A stretch of 64,000 nucleotides of DNA from Mycteria americana (Eukaryota; Chordata; Aves; Ciconiiformes; Ciconiidae), in contig NC_134368.1 in the NCBI RefSeq assembly GCF_035582795.1, positions 41,035,501-41,099,500 on the forward strand. Reading direction: 5' to 3'. Below the pieces are notes generated by a model. It was given only the letters and a program-made list of their open reading frames with translations, was not told the origin of the DNA and ran no database searches. This document shows, in pieces, positions 13,266-25,321 of this stretch (within the stretch, counting starts at the first letter, position 1; each line of letters begins with the position of its first letter). Both the position numbers and the translations under genes were made by a program.

Positions 13266-16200
13266 AAACACTTGCTCACTGCCACGGTCCTCTAGCACTG
13301 GAAATAGTACATTCTCTCTGATCCATTTCTGCCAGTTTTATGATTTTAAAGGAGTGCCAGCTATTTCTTCAGAATTTATGGCCTGGAGCAGCACTAATGA
13401 GCCCAAGGGGATACAGCTGGAAAGCAGAGGATAGTTCCAGGGGACTTCGGCTGGGCCTCACTAGCACTGAGCTGGGGGAGGGAAAGGGGTCAGGTAGCAC
13501 TTTTGACCATATCTGAGTTTTGAAATAGTCTCTTAATGATATATTTGGCTCCATTATTTTTATTTTGACTCAACAGTTTGTAAGTCTAGATAACGTAACT
13601 ATATTGGTTCAGAGGGGGTTTTTTGTTTGTTTTGTTTTCTTAATAGCTTATGCATAGAGGATTTAGAATTTCATTATTAGACCATTAATGTTTGGAAGAA
13701 GAAATCATAAATGCAACTCTGTTGGTTTGGAGTAAACAGAAAAGAGAGAGAGAAAAAATTCTGACTATCTTTCCATGTAAAACAAAAACTAGTTGCTAAT
13801 TAAGAAGAATTATTAGGGGATAAACTAAATAATGACTTGCACAAAAGGAATTATTACTGTGACACAATATTAAGGGAAAAAGAAACTTTAACAATGGAAT
13901 GCCTAACTTTGTCTTTACCCATGCCTCATCTCTTCAAGAAGGTGCAGATTCACACACATGGTCCCAGGGAAGCAGTGGAGGGCATCAGAAAAAGATCCAG
14001 CAGCAGTTTGGCTTGTTCAAGCTAAGTTTTGGATTTTTTTTGTTTAATAATAATATGCCTGATGTGATTACTGTAATACGAACATTTACCTATGTGCTTA
14101 GAAAGGGACTTTTGAAGCTAAAGTGTATATGTCTGTTTGCTTGTTTGTTTGCATGAACAGTTTAAAATGTTTTACAAACAGTTTTAAGCTGTTTTTAATG
14201 GAGAAAAATCTCAATTTTCTTTCAAAATAAAGAAGCCAAAAAAACCAGAATAACGTTCCTTAAATACCAAAGACTTACAAATAGTTATTTTCTATGTATT
14301 TTCTGACACAAATTTGGAGTAAGATTGCTCCTCCAATACCTGAATTTTCAATCTAAATAGCTTTCATTTTACAGAACTGTTCCTGCAAAACTTCTCATGA
14401 AATAATTTTCAGAAGAATAACATTTTCAACATTTGTAATCCAAATATAATGCAGGAACTCTACTTGAATCTGGTTGTTAAGCAATGTAATAGCTTGCTTT
14501 AATTTCATCGTTCAGAAGAAACTTATTAAAGGAATAAACCAATAGTTAGAAGTTATTTTCTCAATGTCTTTCTATTTTCAGTATCTGTTGTGCTAATCCA
14601 TAAATAAGACTGTATGCAGAGGGGAGCAGAGCTGTAAATAGTTTTTTTCCTTTCCTGCATAAGGCTTTCCACATTGTGCTGTGTGCTCTCAACAGTAAAT
14701 GGAAACCTAGGCTACTTTAAGAGTTTGCATTTTTCAGTCCTTAGAGAAAAACTCCTGTCTCCAGAACCTCAATAAATTGCTATCTGAAATGCATCAGAAG
14801 TGTTTTCGGTTCAAATTTCCTACAAAAGGGTTTCAAGCCTTTTCCCATTAAGTAAATCAGTTGCTAGGGAATACATCTTTTGTACACATTACTACGTAAA
14901 CCACCATTATTTAGTTAGTAACCCATCTAAGAGAACAATCAGCTGCCAGCAATCATACTTCTTTTTATAAGATGTATCAGAAGACACAAGAGGATGTAAA
15001 TGCCATTTGTTTCCATAAAAGAGCATTTTTATAAATGGTTTAAGAATTGTCACAACAAAATATGGGAGTCATTTTACTTTTTGAAAGGCTTTAAAGAGAC
15101 CAACTGAGGAATTTGCCTCCTTGCTCCCTGGACCAAGAAGAGAACAGAGAGCATCCTGTTCCGCTCAGTGGCTGCGAAGGGAAGAGCAAGCTATTACAGG
15201 ATCATTTAAGTGCTCATCTGTGCTGGCCTTTCCCTCAGGATAAAACCAAGTTCTCCCTAAGAACTTGAACATAACTCAGTGATGGTTTCTTCTTCATCTC
15301 TCTAGAATGCTTACCTCAAACATAATTTCTCTTCACTGGGAAAGGCTAGAAAAGCTTCAGGCATGATGTTTGAAGCAAAGAAGGTAGATTTATCTCTGAT
15401 GGCTTTTGACAGCGGATCCTTGTCTTTGTAATTAAAGCACCTCTGTCATAGACAGCCTTTATATTCATTGGAAGAGTACTGCCAAAGGAATATAGGGAAG
15501 TGGATGAATGCCAAGCCACAAGAAATAAGTTTCAGTAAACATTTCAGGAATATAATTTAGGAAGAAACCAACCGCTTACTTGGCAATTAACAAAACAACT
15601 CCACAACTTTGCCCAATTATCTCTTAAGTATTAAGTTCTCAGTTTTTAGAGCAATATATACATTTGATATCAAAGCACAGAAAAAATAGGATGTATTTCA
15701 GCGTGCTGATTATCTTAATCTGTGGAAAACAGCACAAGTTCAGAGAACTGAAATTCATGTAAATATGCTGGACAAATGAAAAATTGCCCTAAAATATTCC
15801 TGTGAAAATAATTTTTTTAGTTTTCACACTTAAACAAAATTTCGTTTGTAAAAAGACAAAGCACTTTTTGGAAATTTTTTCAACACTTCTTTGATTGATA
15901 TACCAACACAGAGAATGTACGAAATAGTCACTTAGGGATAATTCACAAATATTAAAGATCCCTTTTTAAAATCAAGTTGGCTTCCTCAAAATCTGTCACC
16001 TCTTAGGTGAACTCACAACAAAGGGGGAGACTGCTCCAATCTTTTACATCTCTTCTTTCAAAAGGTTTGTCACACTGCAATTCTCATCATTTTTCCTATT
16101 ATTTTTTCTGATTCGCAGAATTAAAAAAAAAAACATGGTTTTAATTTCAGACTATGTTTGGTCTTTCTGAAAGTCCCCAGCACATTCAGAACATTCCACA

Positions 16201-16970
16201 TCTGGCAATAAATTAACCTCTACCATACTTTGAATATATACATGTACATTAAGAACTACATCAGGAAGGTGATAGTGGCAAGTGCTCCTCTTTCTGTATA
16301 TACGATGAGCAAGAAGCACTAGTCGATCAATATAAACCATCATTATTGCCAAGAGGCAATCCTGGTACCCTCTTTTCTTCCTTCTGTCCTCCCAGCTATG
16401 ACAAGCATTTGTGGCTGTAGCTGAGTGAAGGAGGACACAAAGACCAGGATGTGCAGCCACAGAGAGGCCACTTCTTCAGCAGAAGTGCTGACTGAAACTG
16501 CTACACACTGCTTGCTACCTTTCCTGGTTGATGCAAATCAGGAAGACTTGCAGGTAGACTCACATCCATATTCAAGCTGGTAAATCTATCTACATTTCTC
16601 TATATTCCCATGGGAAATCCTCTATTTCTTAAATGTTTTCCCAGACTGTTTTGGAGAACATCTGTCCCATTCTTTGCTATGGAAAGGCCCCTCTAATATT
16701 AGGTGTCCCAGCCCCCTCTGAAACAAGTGTGTTCAATCTTCCTGCTGAGCAGATTCCAATAAAAATCAAGTGGTTGCTTTGTAGACAGTCTTTCTTTACC
16801 TAAAGCTTTTACTTTTCTTGCTGACTCATGCTTAACACGCTGAAAAGATTTCTTTTATTCTTCCAGTTAGCTGCACTATAAGCAGTTATTAAAGTGTTTT
16901 ATAATACAGAATTGCATGTGGGCTACACCAACAGCACTCAAAATAAGATCTGCAGGCTGACTGACAGATA

Positions 16971-17034
16971 ACAGAATCACAGAATCATATAGGTTGGAAA
17001 AGACCTTTAAGATCATCGACTTTTAAGATCATCG
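16971..17034 (-). mobile_element. CR1 LINE 3'-end fragment
   Basis: The plus strand reads AGAATCACAGAATCATA, then GGTTGGAAAAGACC and TTTAAGATCATCG. This is the familiar 3' terminus of avian CR1 elements read in reverse complement, so the element lies on the minus strand. Only the last ~50 bases of CR1 are present. The segment TTTAAGATCATCG is duplicated in tandem. It lies about 530 bases past the SPCS3 stop codon, in the same orientation as SPCS3, so it may be inside that gene's 3' untranslated region. Confidence 0.8.
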
Positions 17035-17567
17035 TAATGAACTATCAGTTTTCAAAGTAGCTGTTGGCAGTCCCAGAAAGGACGAAGCTTACCTCACTGT
17101 AACACGCTAGGCATGCATTTAGCAAAATGCTGTAAAACAGAATAGCCACTTCCTTCAGGCACTCACAGAAACTGACTCCAGAAGGTGTATTTGAGTTCTA
17201 CACAGACTAAATAACTATCACAGTATCTCAGAAAAACACAGTAAGACTATCTTCTGGTTTAAAAATGTTTATTTAAAAGAAAAGGAGATCTATACCCAGA
17301 TGGCCAGGAGAAAGAAATAAAAAAAATTCCTCTGTTTTCCCCCCAAAACCATTACTCCCCAATTTACTTTTCCCTTAAGTTTCAGCTTCAATGTTTTATT
17401 TAAAAAAAAAACCCTGAACTTTCATTTCCTTTTCCTATGCTGTTACACCTGAGGAAATTAAGTACCTTTCACTGAAGGGTTGCATGGGATGTGAGAAGAA
17501 ACTGCAATAAAATTTATTCACAATATACAAGTATAAAAATATCTTGCTTAGGATTCAGTATCATAAT
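17035..17567 (-). other. SPCS3: Probable SPCS3 3' untranslated region
   Basis: This is the sequence immediately 3' of the SPCS3 stop codon. Minus-strand AATAAA hexamers lie at 17,513-17,518, 17,395-17,400 and 17,268-17,273, with another further out at 16,855-16,860. I cannot tell which one is used, and the 3' end could be further left than this entry. Confidence 0.45.
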
Positions 17568-17700
17568 TTAATAACTTTTTGTTGTTTCATAGGTATCTGG
17601 GAAAGGTACAGACACATGTCCTGATCCTGTTACAAGAGGTAGAATACCAGCATTTGGTACAACATTCCAGGAGAGAGTCAAAGTGACGTTCCTGTTTCCC
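17568..17700 (-). CDS. SPCS3: SPCS3 coding exon 5 with stop codon
   Basis: This exon is 133 bases, with acceptor TTGCTTTTGCAG. It completes Lys137 and encodes residues 138-180, including the Asn141-Val-Thr sequon. It ends in TAA at 17,570-17,568. Confidence 0.97.
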
Positions 17701-20700
17701 CTGCAAAAGCAACAAAGACTATCAGCACAAATACTCAAGTTAACCAATTTAATTAGTAACTACTAATACTAAATAAAATAGGATACAAATTGTTTTCCTG
17801 ATCCAGAAACAATGGGCTTTTAATTTTATGTAGTTACTTTATGAAGTATTACCTGTTTCCAGATAAGATTTTTTTTTTTTTTTTTACTGTTGTTACCCAA
17901 CTCCTTTGGAGTTGAGTGCATCACAGAACCAATTCTACACAGACAAGAATATTGGAAGCAGAAACCCAGAAGCCTATTGCCTGTATTAGCAGTGCATCTT
18001 CTCATCTAAAGAAGAAACAGGATATCCTGTATCCCAAGGTCATCTTCTAACAATCAAACTACAAAGATGCAATAGACTGACAGAATATCAGATAGAATAC
18101 AGGTACCTTACCACAGCAATACAAACACATATAAAATGCAAAGTATGCAAGTAAATCAAGACACTATGAATAATAATAATAGGATTTACTTACTTGAGAC
18201 CATTTCCATCATCAAAGAAAAAGTACTTTGACTTCATGTCTTTTAAGAACAGCCTTGGGTTATCTCCTCGCAACATGATCTTGTCCCAAAGGACCACCTG
18301 GTTTAGAGCCTAAAAATACAATTGTAATTAAGTCAGCAAGGTACCTTACAAGATCATATTCAGTCACTGGAATTTCATAGCATTATTCATCTAAAAACCC
18401 TGAAGTTGAAGTACATGCTTGCAATCCATAACTAATTTAACAAAATAATGCTTTATGGAAGGGGAAACTAGTACTACTACACACCCAAGTGTGGCACAGA
18501 ATAAATGGAAACAACAAAGAACAGCTCAATAAAACATGAGAAAGCCATTTTAAAAAGTCATAAGCTTTCAAAGTCTTACAAAGTATGATGGGTTTTCCTT
18601 TTCAATTGCAAAGGTAAGTCACTTTTAAAGTGGTATTTACACTTCATTTCAAATAAAGGACTTAAACTGAACTATCATGACACTGCCTAGGTATTTAACA
18701 TTTTTCCAACTTTAATGGAAAAAGTCTCTATTTGAATTGCAAGCATAACCCCAAGAACTGCATGAACAATTCAGAAGATGGATCCCAAATTCTTAAATAT
18801 TTGAAACTTTATACTGTTCTTTTAAGTAGTTAAGTGCTAAACAGTCTTGTTTAGTATCTTAAAGAACAATTTAGGAAAAAATATTTCTCAATATTTGTGA
18901 TATGTGAAAAAAAAAACAACTAAAAGATGAAACAAGACAATTAAGTCCCAGACCCCAATAAAGAACCCTAAAAACTATTTTACTACAAACACAATATCCA
19001 CCAGCATGTATACAATAACTAAGGTACTTTTAAAAAACAAAAAAGAAAAGTAAGGAGATAGTTTTGTGCTGCAAGTTAAGAAAAAACCCCAAGCCTTCAC
19101 TACATCCTTGCAATGTGACCACAGTAGCTTAAACGAGAATTCAGTGGTACCATGGCAGCATGGTGTTTCACTAAAATAATTTTTCCATAGGCTGTTCCAC
19201 ACAGCTCCTATCAGATCAGTGAAAAAAGCCTTCAGCTACCCAAAGTGAAATATCAGTAGCAATTTAAAGGATGCAGCAAGGCCAATTATTTTGAGAAGTA
19301 TGACAAGGTAACATAAATGTATTATGGGGCTACAGTAACTGGTATGGGCAAACACTTCTGTGATCTATGAACAAAAGACCCACCACACCTGGCCAGACCA
19401 AAGGCCACTACATCTTGTTTCTAACAGCAGTCAACTGCAGAACATTAGGGAAAAGTAAAACAGACTGAGCAAATATGTGAAAAAACTCATTTACAGTCCA
19501 CTGTTTTAAGTGAACAACAAAGCATGTGTTACTGTTCTCCCACTCTGCTTGGCACATATCAACTCAGGGTGAACTTCCCACCCTGCAGTTAAACTCTCAA
19601 GAAAATAACAATCATGAAGGCCAGTAAAAACAGTCCAAGCTAGTAGGAAATGCTGGTGCCTTAACTCTTCCCAGCAGAACTTCAGAATGTTAAAAATAGC
19701 TGCAGTACAAAATGGGTATTTGCTTCCACTTTCTTTTTGATACTTACATTGTTTTTCGTTGAATATTCTGCGGACAAATATAGAAACAATTGTTTAACAT
19801 TCCAATCAAATATACTCTGCAGATGTATGCGAGTTAAGAAAAATACCATATTGTACTTACATAACCTTGTTTTATTTTTACTAGATCTAAATAGACTATA
19901 ATTACAGTGAGTTCCTACGTTTTAACATACCTCATTTTATTTATAAATCAGAGCACTTCCAGGAGTTCTAACATATATTTTAATCATATTAAAGCAACAG
20001 GTCTTTGGTTTGTGGGGTTTTTTTATTATTATTATTATTATTTATGAAATCTAACAGCTATTTCCTCCAATGATTTGAGAGTTCTATATTTGACACTGCA
20101 AGCTAGTAACCATAATCCGCTGCTAGACAATCTATTATAAAACCTTAAACATAAAAGGCAAGACAGAATTCTTCAGTAAATATCTTCAAAGCGATTATTT
20201 ATACTATCAAAGAACACTGGTATCCAACTGTGGATCGAGATACAATAGCATTAAACAATATATATAATACAAAATTGGCAGTGTAGAGGGTTCAAAGAGC
20301 CTGTAATACCCACATTAGAGAAATTAATAGATGGGAAGTATTTCATATCGGAAGGGACACCAGAAATTAGCAAATTTAATTACCCACTTACTACAAAGAA
20401 AGTCAGCTTATTAGACTGGAACAAAACTCTGCTCAGATTTTTGATCAACAGTAAAGAACTGGTGACTGCCACTTGAGACTGTCAGGATAATAAAGCTGAT
20501 ATTCTAAATACTTGTCTGTTTATTTAGCAATAAAATGTACTGTGTCTGACTGCTAAGGAGAAGACCTTTTAACTCACAATAAAGATTAGCTGTAACCTTT
20601 TATTTCCCAGTCCTCTGTTTTATTCTATTTGCCACTATCTCAAAGAATAAATTAAACAGATTCCCCAACCATCCTCAAAATCTGTTCTATCTTGTTCCAC

Positions 20701-23700
20701 TCATCCCAAGACTAAATCACATTTTTAAGCCACTAATTCAAAAGGCAAGTAAGGAAAGAATTAAATTATTAACTGCTGTTGCTGCAAGACTAGCTATTTT
20801 TACTTGAACATTTTTCATCATCTAACTCAAAACAACAAATAAGATTCTGAATATCTCCTTTGTAGGATTTCTTAACACTTGCTAAAGTTAACCACGAATT
20901 AAGTAAGCTAAAAAGAGTTTGTGAAAACTGTTTCCTCCTCTTTCCTTTCACTAGCTTCTTTTTCTAACTGTCATTTTATTTAATTCTTCCTAGCACTAAC
21001 AACTTGTTTCCATTAGTTAAGAGAGCCCATGTACTGGTATCTCTTTACAAATTTTGTCAAAAAAACCCTACCAGAAAGTTGTATTTTACAACTCTACACA
21101 CTGCAAGGTTTATTTATGCCAGGCATGAAAGATTAAGTCAGAGTTTTTATAAAAAAATGTTAAAACTACTGCTACTATTAAAAGCAATTAAAACATGGAA
21201 TCTTTATGTCCACATACTGCAGACTGATCCTTGTATAAGAACATTTCTTTTAGAAGGCCTGTCTTGCCTTGCTTTACCTCCCCCTATATACACTGCATAC
21301 AATTCAATTCATCTACTTTAGAATTTTGGTCTCTGGTTTTAATATGTATAAGCATTTCAGAGGTAAAACTCAGACTTAGGAGTTCAACCCTCCTGCTTCC
21401 AGCTGATAAAAAAAAATCCCTCTTATTCCTGTGCAACACACACCTGCAAAAATCTGATTAACCTGTTTATCCAGCATTCACACATATTCAAGATTTGTAT
21501 TTTGTTTGGTTTGCGTCCACAATGTAGTATTCTCCATATCAGGGAAACCAAAACACAGAGGTAATCAATGTCTTGCCTAAACACAGTGACAAAAAACAGC
21601 AGACAGGGAAAAATCCCAGGAATCTCAGCCCAGCTGCAAAGCAAGGCTTAGTGTAATCACCTGAGGTAAAGCATGCTGCCTCATACTTGGTACTGACTTC
21701 CGCAGAAAAACACAGATATTTTTTTTTTTTTTTTTACAGCAAGACCCTAAATCCTAAGAATTATTCCCTTCTACTGTCAAAAAACCTACCCAAAATGCAA
21801 CCAAACAAAAATATCCACACACAACCCTCTTTCCCCAATAAAAACCAGACTAACAGGGAAGCAGAGAAATACAAAAGAAAAGTTGCAGAAAGGTAACAGC
21901 AATGAGAAGAGGCCAAAAAGTAATGTAATAGATTTTGTAGTACCTCATATGCTTCCCAATGAATACTACTCAATAGCATGAAGAATTCATACTATTCAAT
22001 GTTAAAGATTTGGTAGTTTAGCATCCAAGCAAGTAAAGGATTACAATGTCTTTTTGTTTTTAAAGGAAGACAGGTACTTGTATGCAACTTGTATGTTGAA
22101 AGCCTCACAACAAAATGAGTTTGAAAGGTGCATCGGAGTTTCCAAATTCAGTATGACAGTCAAAATAGCATGTTATATAAACCCTATAATTAATTCACAC
22201 CTCAAACCACCAATACAAACTTCACTTAATGGTAATACTGTCCAGATGTTAAACTGTACTTCACATTATTAGATACAGCACACTTCACTATAGAGCTTGA
22301 TTTTAAAAACAGGCATAAAATAAAGAGAGAAAACAACTTGCCCTGTGTCATCTACTAGAGACAGAACAGCTATTCCAAGTTCTATTTTACTGCCCTAGCT
22401 ATGTAAAATACTACTTTTCACTGCTTTAAATTCGTATTTTAAGACAAATTGCAAGTTTTCCTCAAGTCCTGAATATCTGAAGATCATAAGGTAACAAAAA
22501 TACATGTCAAGATGTTATTTCAAAACGTTCACAAATCATTTTTTACATTAAGGATATCTGCAGTAATGTCAAATGTGACGAATCCCAGATCACTTCTTTC
22601 TCTAGGTCCAGTGAAATCTTCTACATTTTTTCTAAGACAAAACAAAACACAAGGTTATCCTTTCTCATTACTTCTCTTTTATGCATTACATAAATTATTA
22701 TTCTTATTATATATTTCCCTCTTCCATTTTCTGTGCTTTCTTTTGAATACTTTTGGCTAAAATATAGTCAACATTACAAAATAAAACCTGCCTTCCAGGG
22801 ATTATGGAGCTCCAGTTTTGAATGACAGGCCTTGCCACCACAGTAGTCTTAAGTTACACAAATAGCCTATAGACCTTTTCCTGTTAACAAAAATCTGTAT
22901 CTATCTGTACCTAAACTGCATTACATTTCATTTCAGTAAAATATGGGGATGGCTATGTAAAATAGCCATCCCCGAATATATAAAGCTGACTGGAACACCG
23001 GCAGCATAGCTGTCTGCTAGCAACCATTTTCAGTATTATTCAGTATTTCTCAACTTTCCATAAAAAAAAGCCTCTAGGGCTCAGTCTCATACAAGACACT
23101 CCAACCATTCTGATAAAATGGAGTTTATGTTTGCAGTTCACACAACTTACGAGATTTCTCCCTGGAATGTATTTAAGTAGCAGTATAAAGAAAATTCTAC
23201 ATTATGGAAAATCATATCGTTTTGGAAGACTTTATTACAAATCCACATTTGGAGGAATATCTGACATTGCCACACTAAATGACATTAGAAAAAGAAACTG
23301 GAAAATAACAGAGACACAGCACATATTTTCATACATATTCACAAAGCTTATCAATTTACCGAACTTACCCTCTACAAACAGGAATAGCATAAGCAGGTTG
23401 GCAATCAGCTATGAACCTTAATTCCTCACGTACCAAAAATTGTATGAACTTCTTAGTTACATTTATTCCAGTTTGAAAATTAGTCCATTACAATATAATT
23501 TCATTAACACTAAGCTTAGTAATCAAAAAGAAAAAAAAAGTTTAGCAGCAGAAAAAAACACTTTTGGAGACAGTAGTTAAGAAAAACACCATCAAAAATT
23601 CCCAATTTAAGCCTTGGTACAAATTTCCACCCCTTTGCAAAAAAGCAACATCTTTTTAAGTAGCAACCCTTATCAAGCACTTGACTTCATTTCTGAATCT

Positions 23701-25321
23701 TTGTCAATCTGGTGGAAAAACAGGCTTTAAGCCTGGGGTGTACAGAACTTCACAGAAATTCAAGAAAAGCAACTAAGGTATAATGCCTCTCATTAATACC
23801 AGATCTGCGCATCATGGAAGGGACTGACACAGCACTATAAGTTTAATCCAAATTAATCATTAGTATGCTACCTCATATATGTCAAGCTCACCAGAACACT
23901 CAAAAATACGCATTTATGCTGGTTTTATGCTGTTTGCAATCCTTAATCTAGCATAAATATGGGGTTTATTTTCCCGAGATATTAAACCAACCCAAAAGGC
24001 AACGGCAGTTCCCACTCTCCATTTGCATTCACCTCCCCTTTCAGACCCTGCTCCTAGCTATCCACTCCTGCCATGTACCTTGGGGGTGGTCCAAAGCTCC
24101 ATGAGCTGCTTTAGCTCACTAACTTGGCCAAAACCAAACTAAACAAACTCATTAGTTGAGTTAAAACAGCTCAGTATCCTGTGAGCCCCATTCGCCTGTG
24201 CAGCTCTGGAAAAGGACCATGTATGTGGCTAGAAGCAGCAGCAAAGACCTCCACTTTTTGGTGGCAGTAGCAGCTGCTCAACTGCTCGTGAAACTACAGC
24301 CCTCCACAACGTACACACTTAACTTGACGGAAACTTCCTGTGACAAAGTTTCCTTTTTAAAAAAAAAAAAAGTAAGAAAGGTTCCCCTGGCACAAGTTTG
24401 CATTGGCATATTGTGTCATGTGGGCAACATGCTTTTGATATGGTATTACGTATTCTACACCTGGTGCATTTTCACAGGAAGATAAACCGTCCCAGTCAGT
24501 TTACTGTCGCAGAGCTCGCAAAAAAGAAAATATCTTACCAGTGGAAAAATATAAAGGAACTGCTAATTAATAAAAAGGTGCTAGGGAGATAAACCGTATG
24601 TTCATTTAGGTCCTTGCACCCTCAAAACTGTCAAAAGCAGTTCGCTCGACTGCCCTGTAAGTCACCACCCCCTTAGAGAGAACGCGACTGGTGTCCGCAA
24701 GCAAGCGTGCCTCAACACAGCGGCCCTCATCGGCACCTTCAGCAGGCCAGCAGTTTACCGCGCCGACCGGCGGCGAAACGCCCAACGCGGGCGGCCCCGC
24801 CCCAGCTCCCGCCCGGCCGGGGCGTGAGGTGGCGGAGCGCCGTCGTGGGGCTCTCCCATTGGCCCAGGCGGGGAGCGAGGGAGCGGGCAGGAAGCGGAGA
24901 CCTACCTCCGCGGCCCCGGCCGGTGCCGCCGGTGGAACGAGAGCAGCGAGCAGCTCCCGCGGCGGCGGGCCTCCGCTCGCGTCTGCGCCGTCCCGCAGCC
25001 AGACGTTAACGTCCCCTCACGCGCCCGGCCGTTACTCGCCCCGCAGGGGCTCCTCGGCGGGCAGCGGCGTAAGAGCAGCGGCCCCCAGACAAACCCTTCC
25101 CCTTCCCAGCGGGCAGCCGCCGCCCGGCCCGGCCCTCTTCTCCTCCGCCACTCCCTTCCCTCTCCCGCCCACACTCACAGCGTGACCCGGGACACGGCGA
25201 TGCTGACGGGCACGCTCCGCTCCTTGAAGGCGGTGGTGATGAAGCAGCCGAAGGTGAGCGCCGCCATCACGCTCAAAGAGAAGGCGAAGAGCGAGTTAGC
25301 CCGGGACAGCACCGTGTTCAT
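17568..25321 (-). CDS. SPCS3: Signal peptidase complex subunit 3 (SPC22/23), complete five-exon gene
   Basis: SPCS3 is an essential accessory subunit of the ER signal peptidase complex, which removes signal peptides from nascent secretory and membrane proteins. The coding exons in transcript order are 25,321-25,179, 22,631-22,558, 19,824-19,748, 18,309-18,194 and 17,700-17,568. They total 543 bases, i.e. 180 residues plus stop, the usual family length. The protein has one hydrophobic segment at about residues 12-32 (type II signal anchor, C-terminal domain lumenal). It also has the conserved core motifs [18 protein letters not shown] and [16 protein letters not shown]. Asn141-Val-Thr is an N-glycosylation sequon. 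The protein starts [10 protein letters not shown] and ends TTKSY, as in known vertebrate orthologues. Introns 1, 3 and 4 are GT-AG; intron 2 is AT-AC. The start lies in a CpG island, as expected for a housekeeping gene. Identification is very secure. Confidence 0.97.
17701..18193 (-). other. SPCS3: SPCS3 intron 4
   Basis: This is an ordinary GT-AG intron of 493 bases. It contains a run of 17 T on the plus strand at 17,869-17,885 (A on the sense strand). I see nothing else in it. Confidence 0.9.
18194..18309 (-). CDS. SPCS3: SPCS3 coding exon 4
   Basis: This exon is 116 bases, with acceptor TTTTTAG and donor GTAAGTA. It encodes residues 99-136, from [10 protein letters not shown] to the FFFDDGNGL motif, plus two bases of Lys137. 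Confidence 0.96.
18310..19747 (-). other. SPCS3: SPCS3 intron 3
   Basis: This is a GT-AG intron of 1,438 bases, AT-rich, with no repeat or gene that I recognise. Confidence 0.9.
19748..19824 (-). CDS. SPCS3: SPCS3 coding exon 3 (follows an AC acceptor)
   Basis: This exon is 77 bases. It starts after ...GCATAC with AT CTG CAG AGT, completing Asp73 and encoding LQSIFDW onward to residue 98 (…TKNN). The donor is GTAAGTA. Starting instead after the internal CTGCAG would drop the conserved Asp-Leu-Gln. Confidence 0.92.
19825..22557 (-). other. SPCS3: SPCS3 intron 2: U12-type AT-AC intron
   Basis: Read on the minus strand, the intron begins ATATCCTTAA at 22,557 and ends CTCGCATAC at 19,825. ATATCCTT is the textbook U12-type AT-AC donor. 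TTCTTAAC at 19,840-19,833 matches the U12 branch-site consensus (TTCCTTAAC) with one difference, and its branch A is 9 bases from the intron end. There is no long polypyrimidine tract at the 3' end, as is normal for this class. The rest of the 2.7-kb intron is AT-rich with simple repeats, including a 17-base T run at 21,719-21,735. Confidence 0.88.
22558..22631 (-). CDS. SPCS3: SPCS3 coding exon 2 (ends at an AT-AC donor)
   Basis: This exon is 74 bases. The acceptor is TTGTCTTAG just before 22,631. It encodes the end of Leu48 and residues 49-72 ([14 protein letters not shown] onward), plus the first base of Asp73. It is followed directly by ATATCCTT, a U12-type donor, not by GT. A GT 11 bases further on would be in frame but adds residues foreign to the family. 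Confidence 0.9.
22632..25178 (-). other. SPCS3: SPCS3 intron 1
   Basis: This is a GT-AG intron of 2,547 bases. The 5' 500 bases (24.68-25.18 kb) are part of the CpG island. The remainder is AT-rich and contains the 12-bp hairpin at 22,945-22,973 and an A run at about 24,359-24,371. Confidence 0.9.
22945..22973. repeat. Perfect 12-bp hairpin, 5-base loop
   Basis: GGGGATGGCTAT (22,945-22,956) and ATAGCCATCCCC (22,962-22,973) are exact reverse complements around GTAAA. It lies in SPCS3 intron 1 about 310 bases before exon 2. The stem is GC-richer than its surroundings but too short for a typical miRNA precursor. Confidence 0.85.

Larger units (their letters stand above)
1..16970. other. Intergenic DNA downstream of SPCS3, no gene found
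   Basis: I found no recognisable coding exon on either strand in this stretch. The open frames present are short, and the longest has no ATG. By mammalian synteny the next gene to the left would be VEGFC, separated by a long gene desert, but none of its exons is visible here. Contents I can support are AT-rich unique sequence, a 17-bp tandem repeat near 3.5 kb, an inverted repeat at 7.8 kb, a homeodomain-site-rich block near 13.1 kb, and moderately GC-rich patches at 4.5-4.85 and 10.87-11.05 kb without identifiable function. Confidence 0.6.

Noticed and set aside
16152-16460. 102-codon minus-strand frame left of SPCS3
   Set aside because: No recognisable domain and no convincing splice sites linked to SPCS3. 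It could at most be chance.
20024-20043. ATT trinucleotide runs, here and at about 46,693-46,707, and CAAA runs at about 50,421-50,440
   Set aside because: They are ordinary short microsatellites with no sign of expansion or function.
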